Below, piece after piece: positions 38,760 to 47,175 of a stretch of 64,000 nt of DNA (the first letter of the stretch is position 1; the number at the start of each line of letters is the position of its first letter). Under the pieces are notes generated by a model. The model searched no databases. It was not told the origin of the DNA and saw only the letters and a program-made list of their open reading frames with translations. A program made the translations under genes and the position numbers. The DNA lies in assembly GCF_023195895.1 (NCBI RefSeq), contig NZ_JALPRK010000010.1:119946-183945 (forward strand), given 5' to 3'. The stretch comes from Paenibacillus mellifer (GTDB lineage Bacteria > Bacillota > Bacilli > Paenibacillales > Paenibacillaceae).

Positions 38760-39050
38760 ATGTTAACGGGAAAACAAAAACGTCATCTGCGCAGTATGGC
38801 GCATGGGCTGCAGCCGATTTTTCAAGTAGGCAAAGGCGGCACGAACGAGCATATGATTAAACAAATCTCGGAAGCGTTGGAGCGTCGGGAGCTGATCAAA
38901 ATCTCCGTGCTGAATAATAATCTGGACGATCCTCAGGAAATCGCCGAGGAGCTGGCGAATGGCGCCGGCGCCGAACTGGTTCAACTGATCGGCCGGACGA
39001 TTATCTTGTATAAAGAGTCCCGCGAATACAAACAAATCGAACTTCCATAG
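38760..39050 (+). CDS. yhbY: Ribosome assembly RNA-binding protein YhbY (CRM domain)
   Basis: The 96-residue protein is a single CRM domain: MLTGKQKRHLRSMAHGLQPI, then the GKGG loop that contacts RNA, and EIAEELANGAGAELVQLIGR. It binds pre-50S subunits. Position between aroE and nadD is the same as in Bacillus subtilis yqeI. Confidence 0.95.
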   Translation: MLTGKQKRHLRSMAHGLQPIFQVGKGGTNEHMIKQISEALERRELIKISVLNNNLDDPQEIAEELANGAGAELVQLIGRTIILYKESREYKQIELP

Positions 39051-39068
39051 GTTCGGAGGAAACGCAAA

Positions 39069-39671
39069 ATGAGAAAAATTGGCATTATGGGCGGGGCGTT
39101 TGATCCAATTCACCTCGGCCATCTCCTGGCGGCGGAGGCCGCCAGAGAACAATACCATCTGGAAGAGGTCTGGTTCATGCCCTCCCATATCCCTCCGCAT
39201 AAGCATCAGGCCGGTGTCAGCGGCCAGCAGCGGCTGGAGATGGTAGAGGCGGCGATCGCCAGCCATCCGGCTTTCAAACCGCTCGACATTGAGCTGCGCC
39301 GCGGCGGGGTATCCTATACCGTGGATACTATCCGGGAGATTCGTTCATTGCATCCCAATCTGGAGTTCTATTTCATTATCGGGGCCGATATGGTCAACTA
39401 TCTCCCGAAATGGGAAGGGATTGAGGATTTGGCCGGGATGCTCTCGTTTATTGGACTGCAGCGCCCCGGGAGCTTCCTGGAGCTGGATGCATTGCCTCCA
39501 TTTATCCAGGAAGCGGTGCAGCTAGCAGAAATGCCGCTCGTCGATATTTCCTCGAGCTTGATCCGCAGCCGCTTATCCGCAGGACGTTCGATCCGGTATA
39601 TGGTTCCGGACGCCGTGTATGAATATATGACAAGGAGCGGATTGTATGGGTTACAGCCGTTACAACCGTGA
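39069..39671 (+). CDS. nadD: Nicotinate-nucleotide adenylyltransferase
   Basis: The 200-residue enzyme makes deamido-NAD from nicotinate mononucleotide and ATP. It has GGAFDPIHLGHL (the HxGH nucleotidyltransferase motif), MPSHIPPHK, and ISSSLIRSRL near the C-terminus. A GGAGG site lies just upstream, and its 3' end overlaps yqeK by 26 nt. Confidence 0.96.
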   Translation: MRKIGIMGGAFDPIHLGHLLAAEAAREQYHLEEVWFMPSHIPPHKHQAGVSGQQRLEMVEAAIASHPAFKPLDIELRRGGVSYTVDTIREIRSLHPNLEFYFIIGADMVNYLPKWEGIEDLAGMLSFIGLQRPGSFLELDALPPFIQEAVQLAEMPLVDISSSLIRSRLSAGRSIRYMVPDAVYEYMTRSGLYGLQPLQP

Positions 39672-40242
39672 AGAGTTGATCGCCGCCGTGTCGGCGGGGA
39701 TGCCGTCTAAGCGCTGGAAGCATGTCGAAGGCGTGATGGAAAGCGCGGTCCTTCTGGCCGAACGGTACGGAGCCGATCCGGTCAAAGCCGATTTGGCCGC
39801 CCTACTGCATGATTTGGCCAAGTTTTGGCCCATTGAAGAGCAGGAGGCGGTCATCCGCGATAACGGCTTGAATACCGAATTGCTTCGGCATGACAAGCAG
39901 CTGCTACATGCCGAGGTTGGGGCTTTTATCTCCCAACGGGATTACGGCGTGGAGGATGAGGAGGTGCTGGACGCGATCCGCTACCACACCTCGGGCCGGG
40001 AGAGGATGACCCTGCTGGACAAAATCGTCTGCCTGGCCGATTATATCGAGCCGGGACGGGAGTTCCCCGGTGTGGAGAAGATTCGTGAGCTGGCGGAGAC
40101 GAGTCTGGAAGATGCGCTGATTGCCGGATTCGACTCGACGATCTCTTTTTTACTGGAGAAGGGGAAACCGATCTTTCCGCTGACATTATTGGCGCGCAAT
40201 GATTTGATAGTAAACCGAACAAAACCAAGGGAGGCTGAGTGA
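39646..40242 (+). CDS. yqeK: HD-domain hydrolase YqeK (Ap4A hydrolase)
   Basis: The 198-residue HD-superfamily protein binds metal through H, HD and D residues (HVEGVMESA; LLHDLAKFW; HAEVGAF; RYHTSGRERMTLLDKIVCLADYIE). Members symmetrically hydrolyse Ap4A to ADP. It begins inside the nadD 3' end and abuts rsfS without spacer, indicating tight coupling. Confidence 0.94.
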   Translation: MGYSRYNREELIAAVSAGMPSKRWKHVEGVMESAVLLAERYGADPVKADLAALLHDLAKFWPIEEQEAVIRDNGLNTELLRHDKQLLHAEVGAFISQRDYGVEDEEVLDAIRYHTSGRERMTLLDKIVCLADYIEPGREFPGVEKIRELAETSLEDALIAGFDSTISFLLEKGKPIFPLTLLARNDLIVNRTKPREAE

Positions 40243-40590
40243 ATGGCGGTAAATTCGAACGAATTATTAAACATGGCGGTGAAAGCCGCAGATGATAAAA
40301 AAGCGATGAATATCGTAGCGCTGGATTTGAAGGGGATTTCCTTGATTGCGGATTATTTCGTGATCTGCCACGGGAACTCGGATACGCAGGTGCAGGCGAT
40401 CGCGACGGAAATCCGAAAAAGAGCGCACGAGGCCGGAGCGAACGTTCGCGGCATTGAAGGCATGGATTCCGCCCGCTGGGTGCTGATGGATCTAGGTGAC
40501 GTGGTCGTTCATGTATTCCATCGCGATGAGCGCGAATATTACAATATTGAGCGGCTTTGGTCGGATGCCAAAGTTGTGGAGACGGTATGA
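40243..40590 (+). CDS. rsfS: Ribosomal silencing factor RsfS
   Basis: The 115-residue protein has the RsfS/Iojap fold: DDKKAMNIVALDLKGISLIADYFVICHGNSD and GDVVVHVFHRDEREYYNIERLW are the family core. It binds L14 and blocks joining of ribosomal subunits under starvation. It directly follows the yqeK stop codon, with GGGAGGCTGAG as ribosome site. Confidence 0.96.
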   Translation: MAVNSNELLNMAVKAADDKKAMNIVALDLKGISLIADYFVICHGNSDTQVQAIATEIRKRAHEAGANVRGIEGMDSARWVLMDLGDVVVHVFHRDEREYYNIERLWSDAKVVETV

Positions 40591-41504
40591 GTCTGGTCGC
40601 AGGGACAATTGTTTCATTACCCATTGATCGCGAAGTGTCGCCATACGGTTATTTCCTTAGTGCGGGAGGGCAGGACGTATTACTCCACTACTCTGAGCTG
40701 ACCCGTCAGGTTAAGCCGGGGGAAACGGTTGAAGTGTTCCTGTTCTTCGATACGGAGGATCGTCTGGCGGCCACGATGAAAAAACCGCACCTGACGCTTG
40801 GCGAGCTGGCGTTGCTTGAGGTGGCGGACGTCCATCCCCGGCTGGGCTGCTTCCTGGAGATGGGGCTGGGCCGTCAATTACTGCTGCCGATCCGTGAGCT
40901 GCCCGAGTTCAAAGAACTGCATCCGCAGGTTGGCGATCAGGTGTACGTTATCATGGAGCACGACAAGCAGGGACGGCTCAAAGCGAAGCTGGCGGGTGAG
41001 CAAGAGCTCGCTCCACATGCCTTCCACGCGCCGGAATCCTGGAAAAACCAATGGTTGGACGCTATCGTCTACAAGCCGCTGCAAATGGGGACGTTTGTTG
41101 TCGTTCAGGGCGGCGTGTTGGGGTTTGGCGCGATCGGCATGATCCACACCTCGGAACGCAGCCGTCTGCTGCGGCTAGGTGAACGTATGCAGGTTCGCGT
41201 GTCCCATATTCGCGAGGACGGGCGTGTGAACCTGGCGATGGCGCCGCGTAAGGAAATCGGCATGGGCCAGGACGCGGAGCGCATACTCGCGTATTTGGAG
41301 AGCCGCCCAGGCGGAGGCATGCCGTATTCCGACGCGACGCCGCCGGACTTGATTAAGCAGCGATTTGCGATCAGCAAATCCGCGTTTAAGCGGGCGATCG
41401 GCAAGCTGATGAAGGAAGGCAAGGTGGTCCAGAAGGAAAACTGGACCTATTTGGTCGAGTCGCCGGCAGCCGGCGGAGACGATTCCAAACAGACGGAAGC
41501 TTAA
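40587..41504 (+). CDS. cvfB: S1 RNA-binding domain protein, CvfB family
   Basis: The 305-residue protein has repeated S1-like OB folds (GTIVSLPIDREVSPYGYFLSAG at the start; VVVQGGVLGFGAIGMIHTSE in the third) and a C-terminal winged helix (YSDATPPDLIKQRFAISKSAFKRAIGKLMKEGKV). CvfB proteins affect virulence and RNA metabolism in staphylococci. It begins in an ATGA overlap with rsfS. In B. subtilis the equivalent gene is not in this operon. Confidence 0.93.
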   Translation: MSLVAGTIVSLPIDREVSPYGYFLSAGGQDVLLHYSELTRQVKPGETVEVFLFFDTEDRLAATMKKPHLTLGELALLEVADVHPRLGCFLEMGLGRQLLLPIRELPEFKELHPQVGDQVYVIMEHDKQGRLKAKLAGEQELAPHAFHAPESWKNQWLDAIVYKPLQMGTFVVVQGGVLGFGAIGMIHTSERSRLLRLGERMQVRVSHIREDGRVNLAMAPRKEIGMGQDAERILAYLESRPGGGMPYSDATPPDLIKQRFAISKSAFKRAIGKLMKEGKVVQKENWTYLVESPAAGGDDSKQTEA

Positions 41505-41547
41505 GTAGCAAGCAGCATCTAGACAGAAAGCGGTGACGTGCAGACCC

Positions 41548-42321
41548 ATGGCATCATATCGGAAATTTGCTTACGTGTATGACGAATTGATGGAAGACAT
41601 GCCTTATCCGGACTGGATCCAGTTTGCCCGCACAGCTTGGGAGCGGCATGGGATGCCTCGGACGGTCGTCGATCTCGGCTGCGGTACCGGAAGCATCACG
41701 ATCCCGCTGGTGAATGCCGGGTTTGAGGTGACGGGTATCGACTTGTCTGCGGACATGCTGGCGGTGGCCCGCCGCAAAATGGAAGCAACGCCCCAGGGCG
41801 CCCGTTTGTTCCGCGAGGGCAGCGTGCGCTGGGTGCAGCAGGATATGACGGAATGGACCGTGCCCGAGCCGGTTGATGCCGTCATTTCTTTTTGCGATTG
41901 CCTGAACTATCTGCTGGAAGAGGACGATATCGTTCGCACCTTCCGACGTACATACGAAGCACTGAAGCCCGGGGGAACCTTCCTGTTCGACGTGCATCAT
42001 CCCAACACCTTGATTCGATATGAGGAGGAGCAACCGTTTATTTGGGATGAGCTCAGTGTGTCCTATATCTGGACGTGTGAACGGGATGCCTTTCGCAATG
42101 AGATCGAGCATCATCTGTCGATCTTCGCCCGTGAAGAGGAGCAGGGACCGGGGCTGTACCGTCGGTTCGAAGAAACACATACCCAGCGGGCCTACGACCC
42201 GGCATGGATGAGAAGCGAGCTGCTGCGCTGCGGATTCCGCGAGGTGACCATCTACGCCGATTTCGAGTGGGTAGAAGCGGTGGATGATGCGGCCCGTCTG
42301 TTTTTTGTGGCGGTGAAGTGA
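41548..42321 (+). CDS. yqeM: SAM-dependent methyltransferase (YqeM type)
   Basis: The 257-residue class I methyltransferase has motif I VVDLGCGTGSITIPL, an acidic motif II in TGIDLSADMLAVARRKM, and the usual N-terminal FAYVYDELMEDMPYPDW of the YqeM group. The substrate is unknown. ATG 41548 is likelier than GTG 41533. It is the last gene of the yqe operon. Confidence 0.9.
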   Translation: MASYRKFAYVYDELMEDMPYPDWIQFARTAWERHGMPRTVVDLGCGTGSITIPLVNAGFEVTGIDLSADMLAVARRKMEATPQGARLFREGSVRWVQQDMTEWTVPEPVDAVISFCDCLNYLLEEDDIVRTFRRTYEALKPGGTFLFDVHHPNTLIRYEEEQPFIWDELSVSYIWTCERDAFRNEIEHHLSIFAREEEQGPGLYRRFEETHTQRAYDPAWMRSELLRCGFREVTIYADFEWVEAVDDAARLFFVAVK

Positions 42322-42416
42322 TAGGGTTCCTATTTTTGCACTAATTTCTTCATGGAGGTTCGCTGTCTTCCAAAGTTATAATGGGAAACAGAGTCCATGG
42401 AAAGTGGGGAAAACAC

Positions 42417-43067
42417 ATGAAGAAGCCATGCACGGTATTATTCCAAGGGGATTCCATCACGGATGGAAACCGGGGACGAGACAAGGATCTGAATCATATT
42501 CTGGGGCATAGCTACGCTTATATCATCGGTGCTAAGCTGGGCAACGATTTCGCGCATTTGAAGCCTACCTTTATCAATCGGGGCGTGAGCGGCGACCGGG
42601 TTTCTGATCTGTACGCCAGATGGAATGAGGATGCAATCAGCCTGAAGCCAGATGTCATCAGCCTGCTGGTTGGCGTTAACGACGCTTGGCGGCAAATGAG
42701 CGGTGAACCTAGCGGGGCGACGGATCGCTTCGAGCGGGCGTACCGTCATTTGCTGGAGGAGACGAAGGAAGTATTGCCAAACACCAAGCTGGTGTTATGC
42801 GAGCCATTTATCTTGAACACCGGTGCTACGGCGGAAAAATGGACTGAGTGGAAGCGTCTGGTTGGCCGGTACCAAGATACTGTACGCCAATTGGCTGAGG
42901 AGTTTGGTGCGGTGTTTGTACCTTTGCAAGAGGCTTTTGATGCGGCGACCGAGAAGGCGGATGCGTCATACTGGCTCTGGGATGGCGTCCATCCGACGGC
43001 GGCGGGTCATGATTTGATCGCCAAACGCTGGTTGGAAGTTGTGGAGCGCAGCGGATTGTGGGATTAA
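42417..43067 (+). CDS. SGNH/GDSL-family hydrolase
   Basis: The 216-residue cytoplasmic esterase-like enzyme has the four SGNH blocks: FQGDSITDGNR (Ser), GVSGDRVSDL (Gly), LLVGVNDAWR (Asn), and WDGVHPTAAGHDLIA (Asp and His). No signal peptide. Members deacylate carbohydrates or lipids, so removal of acetyl groups from plant oligosaccharides is possible but not shown. ATG 42417 has AAGTGGGG upstream; an in-frame ATG at 42381 does not. Confidence 0.9.
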   Translation: MKKPCTVLFQGDSITDGNRGRDKDLNHILGHSYAYIIGAKLGNDFAHLKPTFINRGVSGDRVSDLYARWNEDAISLKPDVISLLVGVNDAWRQMSGEPSGATDRFERAYRHLLEETKEVLPNTKLVLCEPFILNTGATAEKWTEWKRLVGRYQDTVRQLAEEFGAVFVPLQEAFDAATEKADASYWLWDGVHPTAAGHDLIAKRWLEVVERSGLWD

Positions 43068-43080
43068 AATGACATAAATA

Positions 43081-43121
43081 AAGGGTTTAAAGCGGAGGAA
43101 TCCCGTTTTAAACCCTTTTTA
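43081..43121. terminator. Bidirectional terminator between convergent genes
   Basis: AAGGGTTTAAA (43081-43091) pairs with TTTAAACCCTT (43107-43117), with T-rich sequence to the right and A-rich to the left. Confidence 0.88.
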
Positions 43122-43448
43122 TTTGGATCGGAACATTTCCTTCAGTACACGGTAAGCACGCGCCTGTTCCTCCGCAGGTTGCTCCTGCAGCAGCTGTACG
43201 ATTTGCCAAATCCACGTCTGGTCCCGGAGTTCGTCGTACCCCGGATTCCGAAATAACGCATACACGCTGATCTGCAGCGCGTCCGCGATTTTATGCAGCG
43301 TTTCGAGCTGCACGTTTTGTTCCCCGCGTTCCAATCGCCCGATATAAGAGCCATACGTTTCCGTCGATTCGGCCAGTTGTTCCTGAGTAAGCCCCTTGAG
43401 TTTTCGATAGTACCTGACATTCTTGCCGACTTGCTTAGCTACTTCCAT
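43119..43448 (-). CDS. XRE-family HTH regulator
   Basis: The 109-residue protein has an N-terminal Cro/C1-type helix-turn-helix (NVRYYRKLKGLTQEQLAEST, YGSYIGRLERGEQNVQLETL) and a helical tail. ATG 43448 with AGAGGTGG upstream was chosen over an extension to 43574 that lacks a ribosome site. It is divergent from the RRNPP receptor gene and shares its regulatory region, so it may be part of that circuit. Confidence 0.88.
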   Translation of the reverse strand: MEVAKQVGKNVRYYRKLKGLTQEQLAESTETYGSYIGRLERGEQNVQLETLHKIADALQISVYALFRNPGYDELRDQTWIWQIVQLLQEQPAEEQARAYRVLKEMFRSK

Positions 43449-43508
43449 AGAGGCCACCTCTCGTAATAAGTTTAGTCCAAGCGGAGGGGTGAACTGCAGA
43501 GCATTAAA

Positions 43509-43555
43509 AGTTGCATATCGTCTATTAAAGAACTTATAAGTTTCATATTGCATAT
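43509..43555. promoter_or_regulatory. Repeated AGTTkCATAT motifs upstream of the receptor promoter
   Basis: AGTTGCATAT (43509-43518) and AGTTTCATAT (43539-43548) are 30 bp apart, and TTGCATAT recurs at 43548-43555. They lie just upstream of the -35 box and may be an operator for the XRE regulator or for the receptor itself. Confidence 0.4.
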
Positions 43556-43557
43556 TA

Positions 43558-43586
43558 TTGACATAAAAGGACAAACATATTACATT
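43558..43586 (+). promoter_or_regulatory. Sigma-A promoter of the RRNPP receptor gene
   Basis: A perfect TTGACA (43558-43563), a 17-bp spacer and TACATT (43581-43586) lie about 90 bp before the GTG start. Confidence 0.75.
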
Positions 43587-43677
43587 AGAGACAGGAATAT
43601 TTAACCATTGCTCAAAAAGTGTGGAGATTTATATCTGAACTTTTTAGGTGGATCTGAATTGAAACGAGGTGGTTTGA

Positions 43678-45060
43678 GTGACTTCGACAACCACGATTCT
43701 CGCAAAAGTTTCCGAATACATGAAAGAGAAGAGTCTAACTTTGAGCCAATTTGCAAGGGATTCGGATATTAATCCCGGAACATTTAGTTCGATATTGAAA
43801 GGCGTGCGTTTACTTACCGTCGATCAATTAGACCGAATTACGGAGTTAATGGACCTCCCCAAAGGACATTATTATGAGGCTTATATCAAAGAGCATCTCC
43901 AAGAGATCAACCCTGACTGGCGCCGAGTGTATCCGCTGCTTAACAGCTGCGCCGAACTTCGAAAACTAGACAGTATTCGCAAAGTCGTTGCGTTACTCCT
44001 GGACAACTTACTGTACGCACCGCTGTTGTTCGAACTGGCCGAGGAGTTGTTTGCGAAAAGGATGCACGAAGCGGCGGAGGTTTTATATGAAAACGTTGCC
44101 CTGAGCGAACGAAGGCAACATTCCGAGCGGTTAGCTTTATGCCACTACAGGTTGTTTACGATTCGTCAAAGAACCAATCATGAACTAAATTATCAATCCG
44201 CTATTCAGTTCGAGCCCTTTGTGGAACGATTGGATGAGATGGATCAATTGGATGCATTAAAGGATTTGGCCCATAGCTATCGTGCCTTGCGTCACTGGGA
44301 TAAGGTGGATAAAATAGCAAGCATGTTAGAGACTAAGGCTAGTATCCTATACTTTAAAAGAGAGATAAATCCTACTAAGAAGCCCAGCCGTCCTTTATTT
44401 ACTTATTTAGCATCCTCCTATCTATTTCACGGAACGGTTTGTGAAGTAAGGGGAGAGTATGACCGAGCACTTTATTATATTGATCTATATGCTGATTTAA
44501 ATTGGGTGAAGGAAACAGACAATGAAGTGCAGTATTGGAAAACGTTGTTTTCGGATTGGGCACGAGCGAATACTTTTGTGACTAGATTAGGTTCCGGGGA
44601 TATCAGCATACTACTTGAGTATGTGTCGTATCTTGAATCTCAAAAGGTAGAAATTCATGTTGGAATGCTAAATATCGTTGAGGCAGCAAATAGATTCGGA
44701 TTTAATATTGATGCGTTGCTCACGCGCCTTGATCCCGACATTAAAAACATTTCAGACGATATTAAAGCTGCTGGAGTATATTCTAGTCAATTTGTTTCTG
44801 AGCGTTCCGCTCGATTATTTCATGAGCTAGCTGTTTATTACATTAATAAAAGTGAGTTCCCGATAGCTTTTCACTATTTAGAGGGCAGTTTAACGATTTC
44901 ATTAAATATCAATCAGAAGTCATGTATAATTAAATGCGTAGGTCTTTATGAAATATATAGGGAACATCTAGATGAAAAGTCACTACTTAAGTTTCAAAAA
45001 TTAATTAAAGAGGTGTATGAGCATGAGAAAAAAAGTTATCTGCATCCTGTTAGCGTTTAG
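43678..45060 (+). CDS. RRNPP-type peptide receptor: HTH plus TPR-like repeats
   Basis: The 460-residue protein starts with an XRE-like helix-turn-helix (LTLSQFARDSDINPGTFSSI, residues about 18-60), followed by about 390 all-helical residues resembling tetratricopeptide pairs (FELAEELFAKRMHEAAEVLY; ERLALCHYRLFTI). This is the architecture of RRNPP receptors such as AimR, PlcR and NprR, which change DNA binding when they take up a short secreted peptide. The pairing is strongly supported by a pro-peptide gene overlapping its last 38 nt. GTG 43678 has GAGGTGG upstream. The second half is clearly more AT-rich than neighbouring genes, which suggests horizontal transfer. RRNPP pairs are, as I recall, abundant in Paenibacillus (AloR/AloP type). 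Confidence 0.85.
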   Translation: MTSTTTILAKVSEYMKEKSLTLSQFARDSDINPGTFSSILKGVRLLTVDQLDRITELMDLPKGHYYEAYIKEHLQEINPDWRRVYPLLNSCAELRKLDSIRKVVALLLDNLLYAPLLFELAEELFAKRMHEAAEVLYENVALSERRQHSERLALCHYRLFTIRQRTNHELNYQSAIQFEPFVERLDEMDQLDALKDLAHSYRALRHWDKVDKIASMLETKASILYFKREINPTKKPSRPLFTYLASSYLFHGTVCEVRGEYDRALYYIDLYADLNWVKETDNEVQYWKTLFSDWARANTFVTRLGSGDISILLEYVSYLESQKVEIHVGMLNIVEAANRFGFNIDALLTRLDPDIKNISDDIKAAGVYSSQFVSERSARLFHELAVYYINKSEFPIAFHYLEGSLTISLNINQKSCIIKCVGLYEIYREHLDEKSLLKFQKLIKEVYEHEKKSYLHPVSV

Positions 45061-45142
45061 TTTTTTTTCATTGCCCCTCTCGTCATTACTAAATCTTCCA
45101 GAGCCAAGCTTTCGTACCTTTAGCGAACATCATGGGGGTTAA
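45023..45142 (+). CDS. Exported signalling pro-peptide (Phr/AimP-like), 39 residues
   Basis: A previously uncalled small gene overlaps the receptor's 3' end by 38 nt in another frame. The ribosome site AAAGAGGTG (45007-45015) is seven bases before the ATG. The product begins MRKKVICILLAFSFF, a basic N-terminus plus hydrophobic core as in Sec signal peptides, and ends with a polar tail SFRTFSEHHGG. Such pro-peptides are exported, cut to 5-10 C-terminal residues, and re-imported by an oligopeptide permease to bind the cognate receptor. The mature form is probably taken from the C-terminus; its exact length cannot be read from sequence. A strong terminator follows 33 bp after the stop, closing a two-gene unit. 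Confidence 0.82.
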   Translation: MRKKVICILLAFSFFSLPLSSLLNLPEPSFRTFSEHHGG

Positions 45143-45175
45143 CTAGAGTATCGTGTTATAATTTTCAGTTTCACT

Positions 45176-45212
45176 AAAGATCGACTTGGTGTAGAGTCGA
45201 TCTTTTTTTCTT
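45176..45212 (+). terminator. Terminator of the receptor-peptide unit
   Basis: AAAGATCGACT (45176-45186) pairs perfectly with AGTCGATCTTT (45195-45205), followed by a T-run. Confidence 0.92.
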
Positions 45213-45352
45213 TCTCACCAAAAAGTCTACCCTCTACCTAATCTCTTATTTCAATACCATTCTGTAAAAATTAAATAGTTATTGTGCCGATAATTCAGTA
45301 TAATTCTCTTATACCCTATTGAACGAACCCTTCAGAGAGGATTATCTACCTA

Positions 45353-47062
45353 ATGAATGTAGCAGCAACTAAACCAGTAAAGACGAATCGACGTTCGAAG
45401 TCGTCTCCTCCGCCTGTACGGATTTTCTCGCTTGGCGGGATCGGGGAGATCGGCAAAAATATGTACGGCATCGAATTTAGAGATGAGATCATTCTAATTG
45501 ACGCGGGGCTTAAATTCCCGGATTCCCGCTTGACGGGCATTGATTGTATCATTCCGGATATTCGTTATTTAATTGACAACAAACATAAAATGAAAGGCTT
45601 GTTCCTCACCCATGGTCACGAGGATCATATCGGCGCGATTCCGTACGTGCTTCGCCAACTGCAACTGCCGATTTACGGCGGCCCGTTGACCATTGGGTTG
45701 GTTAAAGCCAAGCTAGAGGAGCATCGGCTGCTCGGACAAGCGGAGCTGCACGTGTTCCAAGAGAACGATCGGTTCGCGTTTAAACATTTGGCCGTGCATT
45801 TCTTCCGGACCACGCACAGTATCCCGGATGCCTTCGGTATCGTCGTCGATACCCCATACGGGTCGATCGTGCATACGGGAGATTTCAAATTCGATTTCAC
45901 GCCGGAGGACCGTCCAGCCGATCTATTTAAAATGGCCAGCGTTGGCGGTGAAGGTGTATTGGCGCTGCTCGCCGACAGCACGAACAGTGAGAAGGAGGGC
46001 TTTACTCCTTCTGAACGTCGGGTCGGCGACGCAATCTTGGATTCGTTCCGCGGCTGTCATGGGCGGATCTTGTTCGCTACCTTCGCCTCCAATGTACATC
46101 GGCTGCAGCAAGTCGTGGAAGCGGCGACTCTCGTGAACCGCAAAATTGCCGTCATCGGCCGCAGCATGGAGAAAGTGTTCGCCATTGGCCAGGATCTGGG
46201 ATATATCCGCGTACCGGAAGGGATGCTGATCGATGTGAAGCACATTGATCGTTACCCCGAGGAGCAGGTGCTCATCGTCTGCACCGGCAGCCAAGGCGAA
46301 CCCAACGCGGCGCTGAGCCGGATCGCATCAGGCGCACATCGGAGTGTGCAGGTTTATCCAGGCGATACGGTCATTTATTCGTCCTCGCCGATTCCCGGCA
46401 ACGCACAGAACATCAACCGCAGTATCGACTTGCTGCTGCGGGCAGGCGCGAACGTCATTTACGGCTCGATTTTCGATATCCATACATCTGGACACGGGTG
46501 CCGGGAGGACCTGAAGCTGATGCTCAGCTTTATCCGTCCGAAGTATTTCATCCCGATTCACGGCGAATACCGGATGCTGCTCAGTCATCGCAACTTAGCG
46601 CTGCAAACGGGCATTCCTGAAGATCATGTATTTGTCATGAACATCGGGGACACGTTATCGGTGTACCGGAACCGGGCCAAACGGGGGCGGACCATCCCTT
46701 CCGGGCAAGTGCTTATCAGCAACGGGGAGATGCGTCCGACCTCAGAAGACGCGCTGCTGGTTGAACGAATGGAACTGGCTCAGGAAGGCATCGTCATCGT
46801 CGTGATGACGGTCGACCGCAATACGCGGCAAATCCTGGCCGGACCGGATATCGTCTCGCGCGGCTTCGTTTACATGCAGGACGCCAGGCCGTTGCTGCGC
46901 CGGGCCGAAGCGATGCTGAAGCGGAGCCTGAACCGGCTTGGCGAGAAGGAGTCTTACGATCAAAACGCTTGGCTGCGGGCGACACAGCAGCAGCTGCGGC
47001 GATATTTTGTCAAAGAAGTGGGCCGAACCCCGCATATTATGCCGTCCATTCTAGAAGTCTAG
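45353..47062 (+). CDS. rnj: Ribonuclease J
   Basis: The 569-residue metallo-beta-lactamase/beta-CASP RNase has the metal motif LTHGHEDHIG near residues 84-93, HSIPDAFG, VHTGDFKFD, the beta-CASP segments TFASNVHRLQQ and CTGSQGEPNAALSR, and a C-terminal domain. It acts as 5'-3' exonuclease and endonuclease in mRNA decay and rRNA maturation. Whether it is the J1 or J2 paralogue cannot be decided, although the metal-binding residues are complete. A TATAAT at 45298-45303 may be its -10 box. It lies between the two peptide-signalling cassettes. Confidence 0.95.
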   Translation: MNVAATKPVKTNRRSKSSPPPVRIFSLGGIGEIGKNMYGIEFRDEIILIDAGLKFPDSRLTGIDCIIPDIRYLIDNKHKMKGLFLTHGHEDHIGAIPYVLRQLQLPIYGGPLTIGLVKAKLEEHRLLGQAELHVFQENDRFAFKHLAVHFFRTTHSIPDAFGIVVDTPYGSIVHTGDFKFDFTPEDRPADLFKMASVGGEGVLALLADSTNSEKEGFTPSERRVGDAILDSFRGCHGRILFATFASNVHRLQQVVEAATLVNRKIAVIGRSMEKVFAIGQDLGYIRVPEGMLIDVKHIDRYPEEQVLIVCTGSQGEPNAALSRIASGAHRSVQVYPGDTVIYSSSPIPGNAQNINRSIDLLLRAGANVIYGSIFDIHTSGHGCREDLKLMLSFIRPKYFIPIHGEYRMLLSHRNLALQTGIPEDHVFVMNIGDTLSVYRNRAKRGRTIPSGQVLISNGEMRPTSEDALLVERMELAQEGIVIVVMTVDRNTRQILAGPDIVSRGFVYMQDARPLLRRAEAMLKRSLNRLGEKESYDQNAWLRATQQQLRRYFVKEVGRTPHIMPSILEV

Positions 47063-47070
47063 CGGCGGTA

Positions 47071-47106
47071 GGGAGCTTTCCGAGAAATGGGGAGGCTCCT
47101 CTTTTT
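47071..47106 (+). terminator. Terminator after RNase J
   Basis: GGGAGC...TTTCC pairs with GGGGAGGCTCC, followed by TCTTTTTATTT. Confidence 0.8.
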
Positions 47107-47108
47107 AT

Positions 47109-47137
47109 TTGACCACCTGTTCATATCTCCGTATAAT
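47109..47137 (+). promoter_or_regulatory. Sigma-A promoter of the truncated receptor/peptide locus
   Basis: TTGACC (47109-47114), a 17-bp spacer and TATAAT (47132-47137). The spacer holds GTTCATAT, similar to the AGTTkCATAT motif upstream of the intact receptor. Confidence 0.8.
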
Positions 47138-47175
47138 GTTTAAAAATATAGGAGATTCCGAAGGAGGGAGATCCT

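Noticed and set aside
43449..43574. N-terminal extension of the XRE regulator
   Set aside because: The added 42 residues cover the divergent promoter region and no ribosome site supports the upstream start; ATG 43448 has AGAGGTGG.
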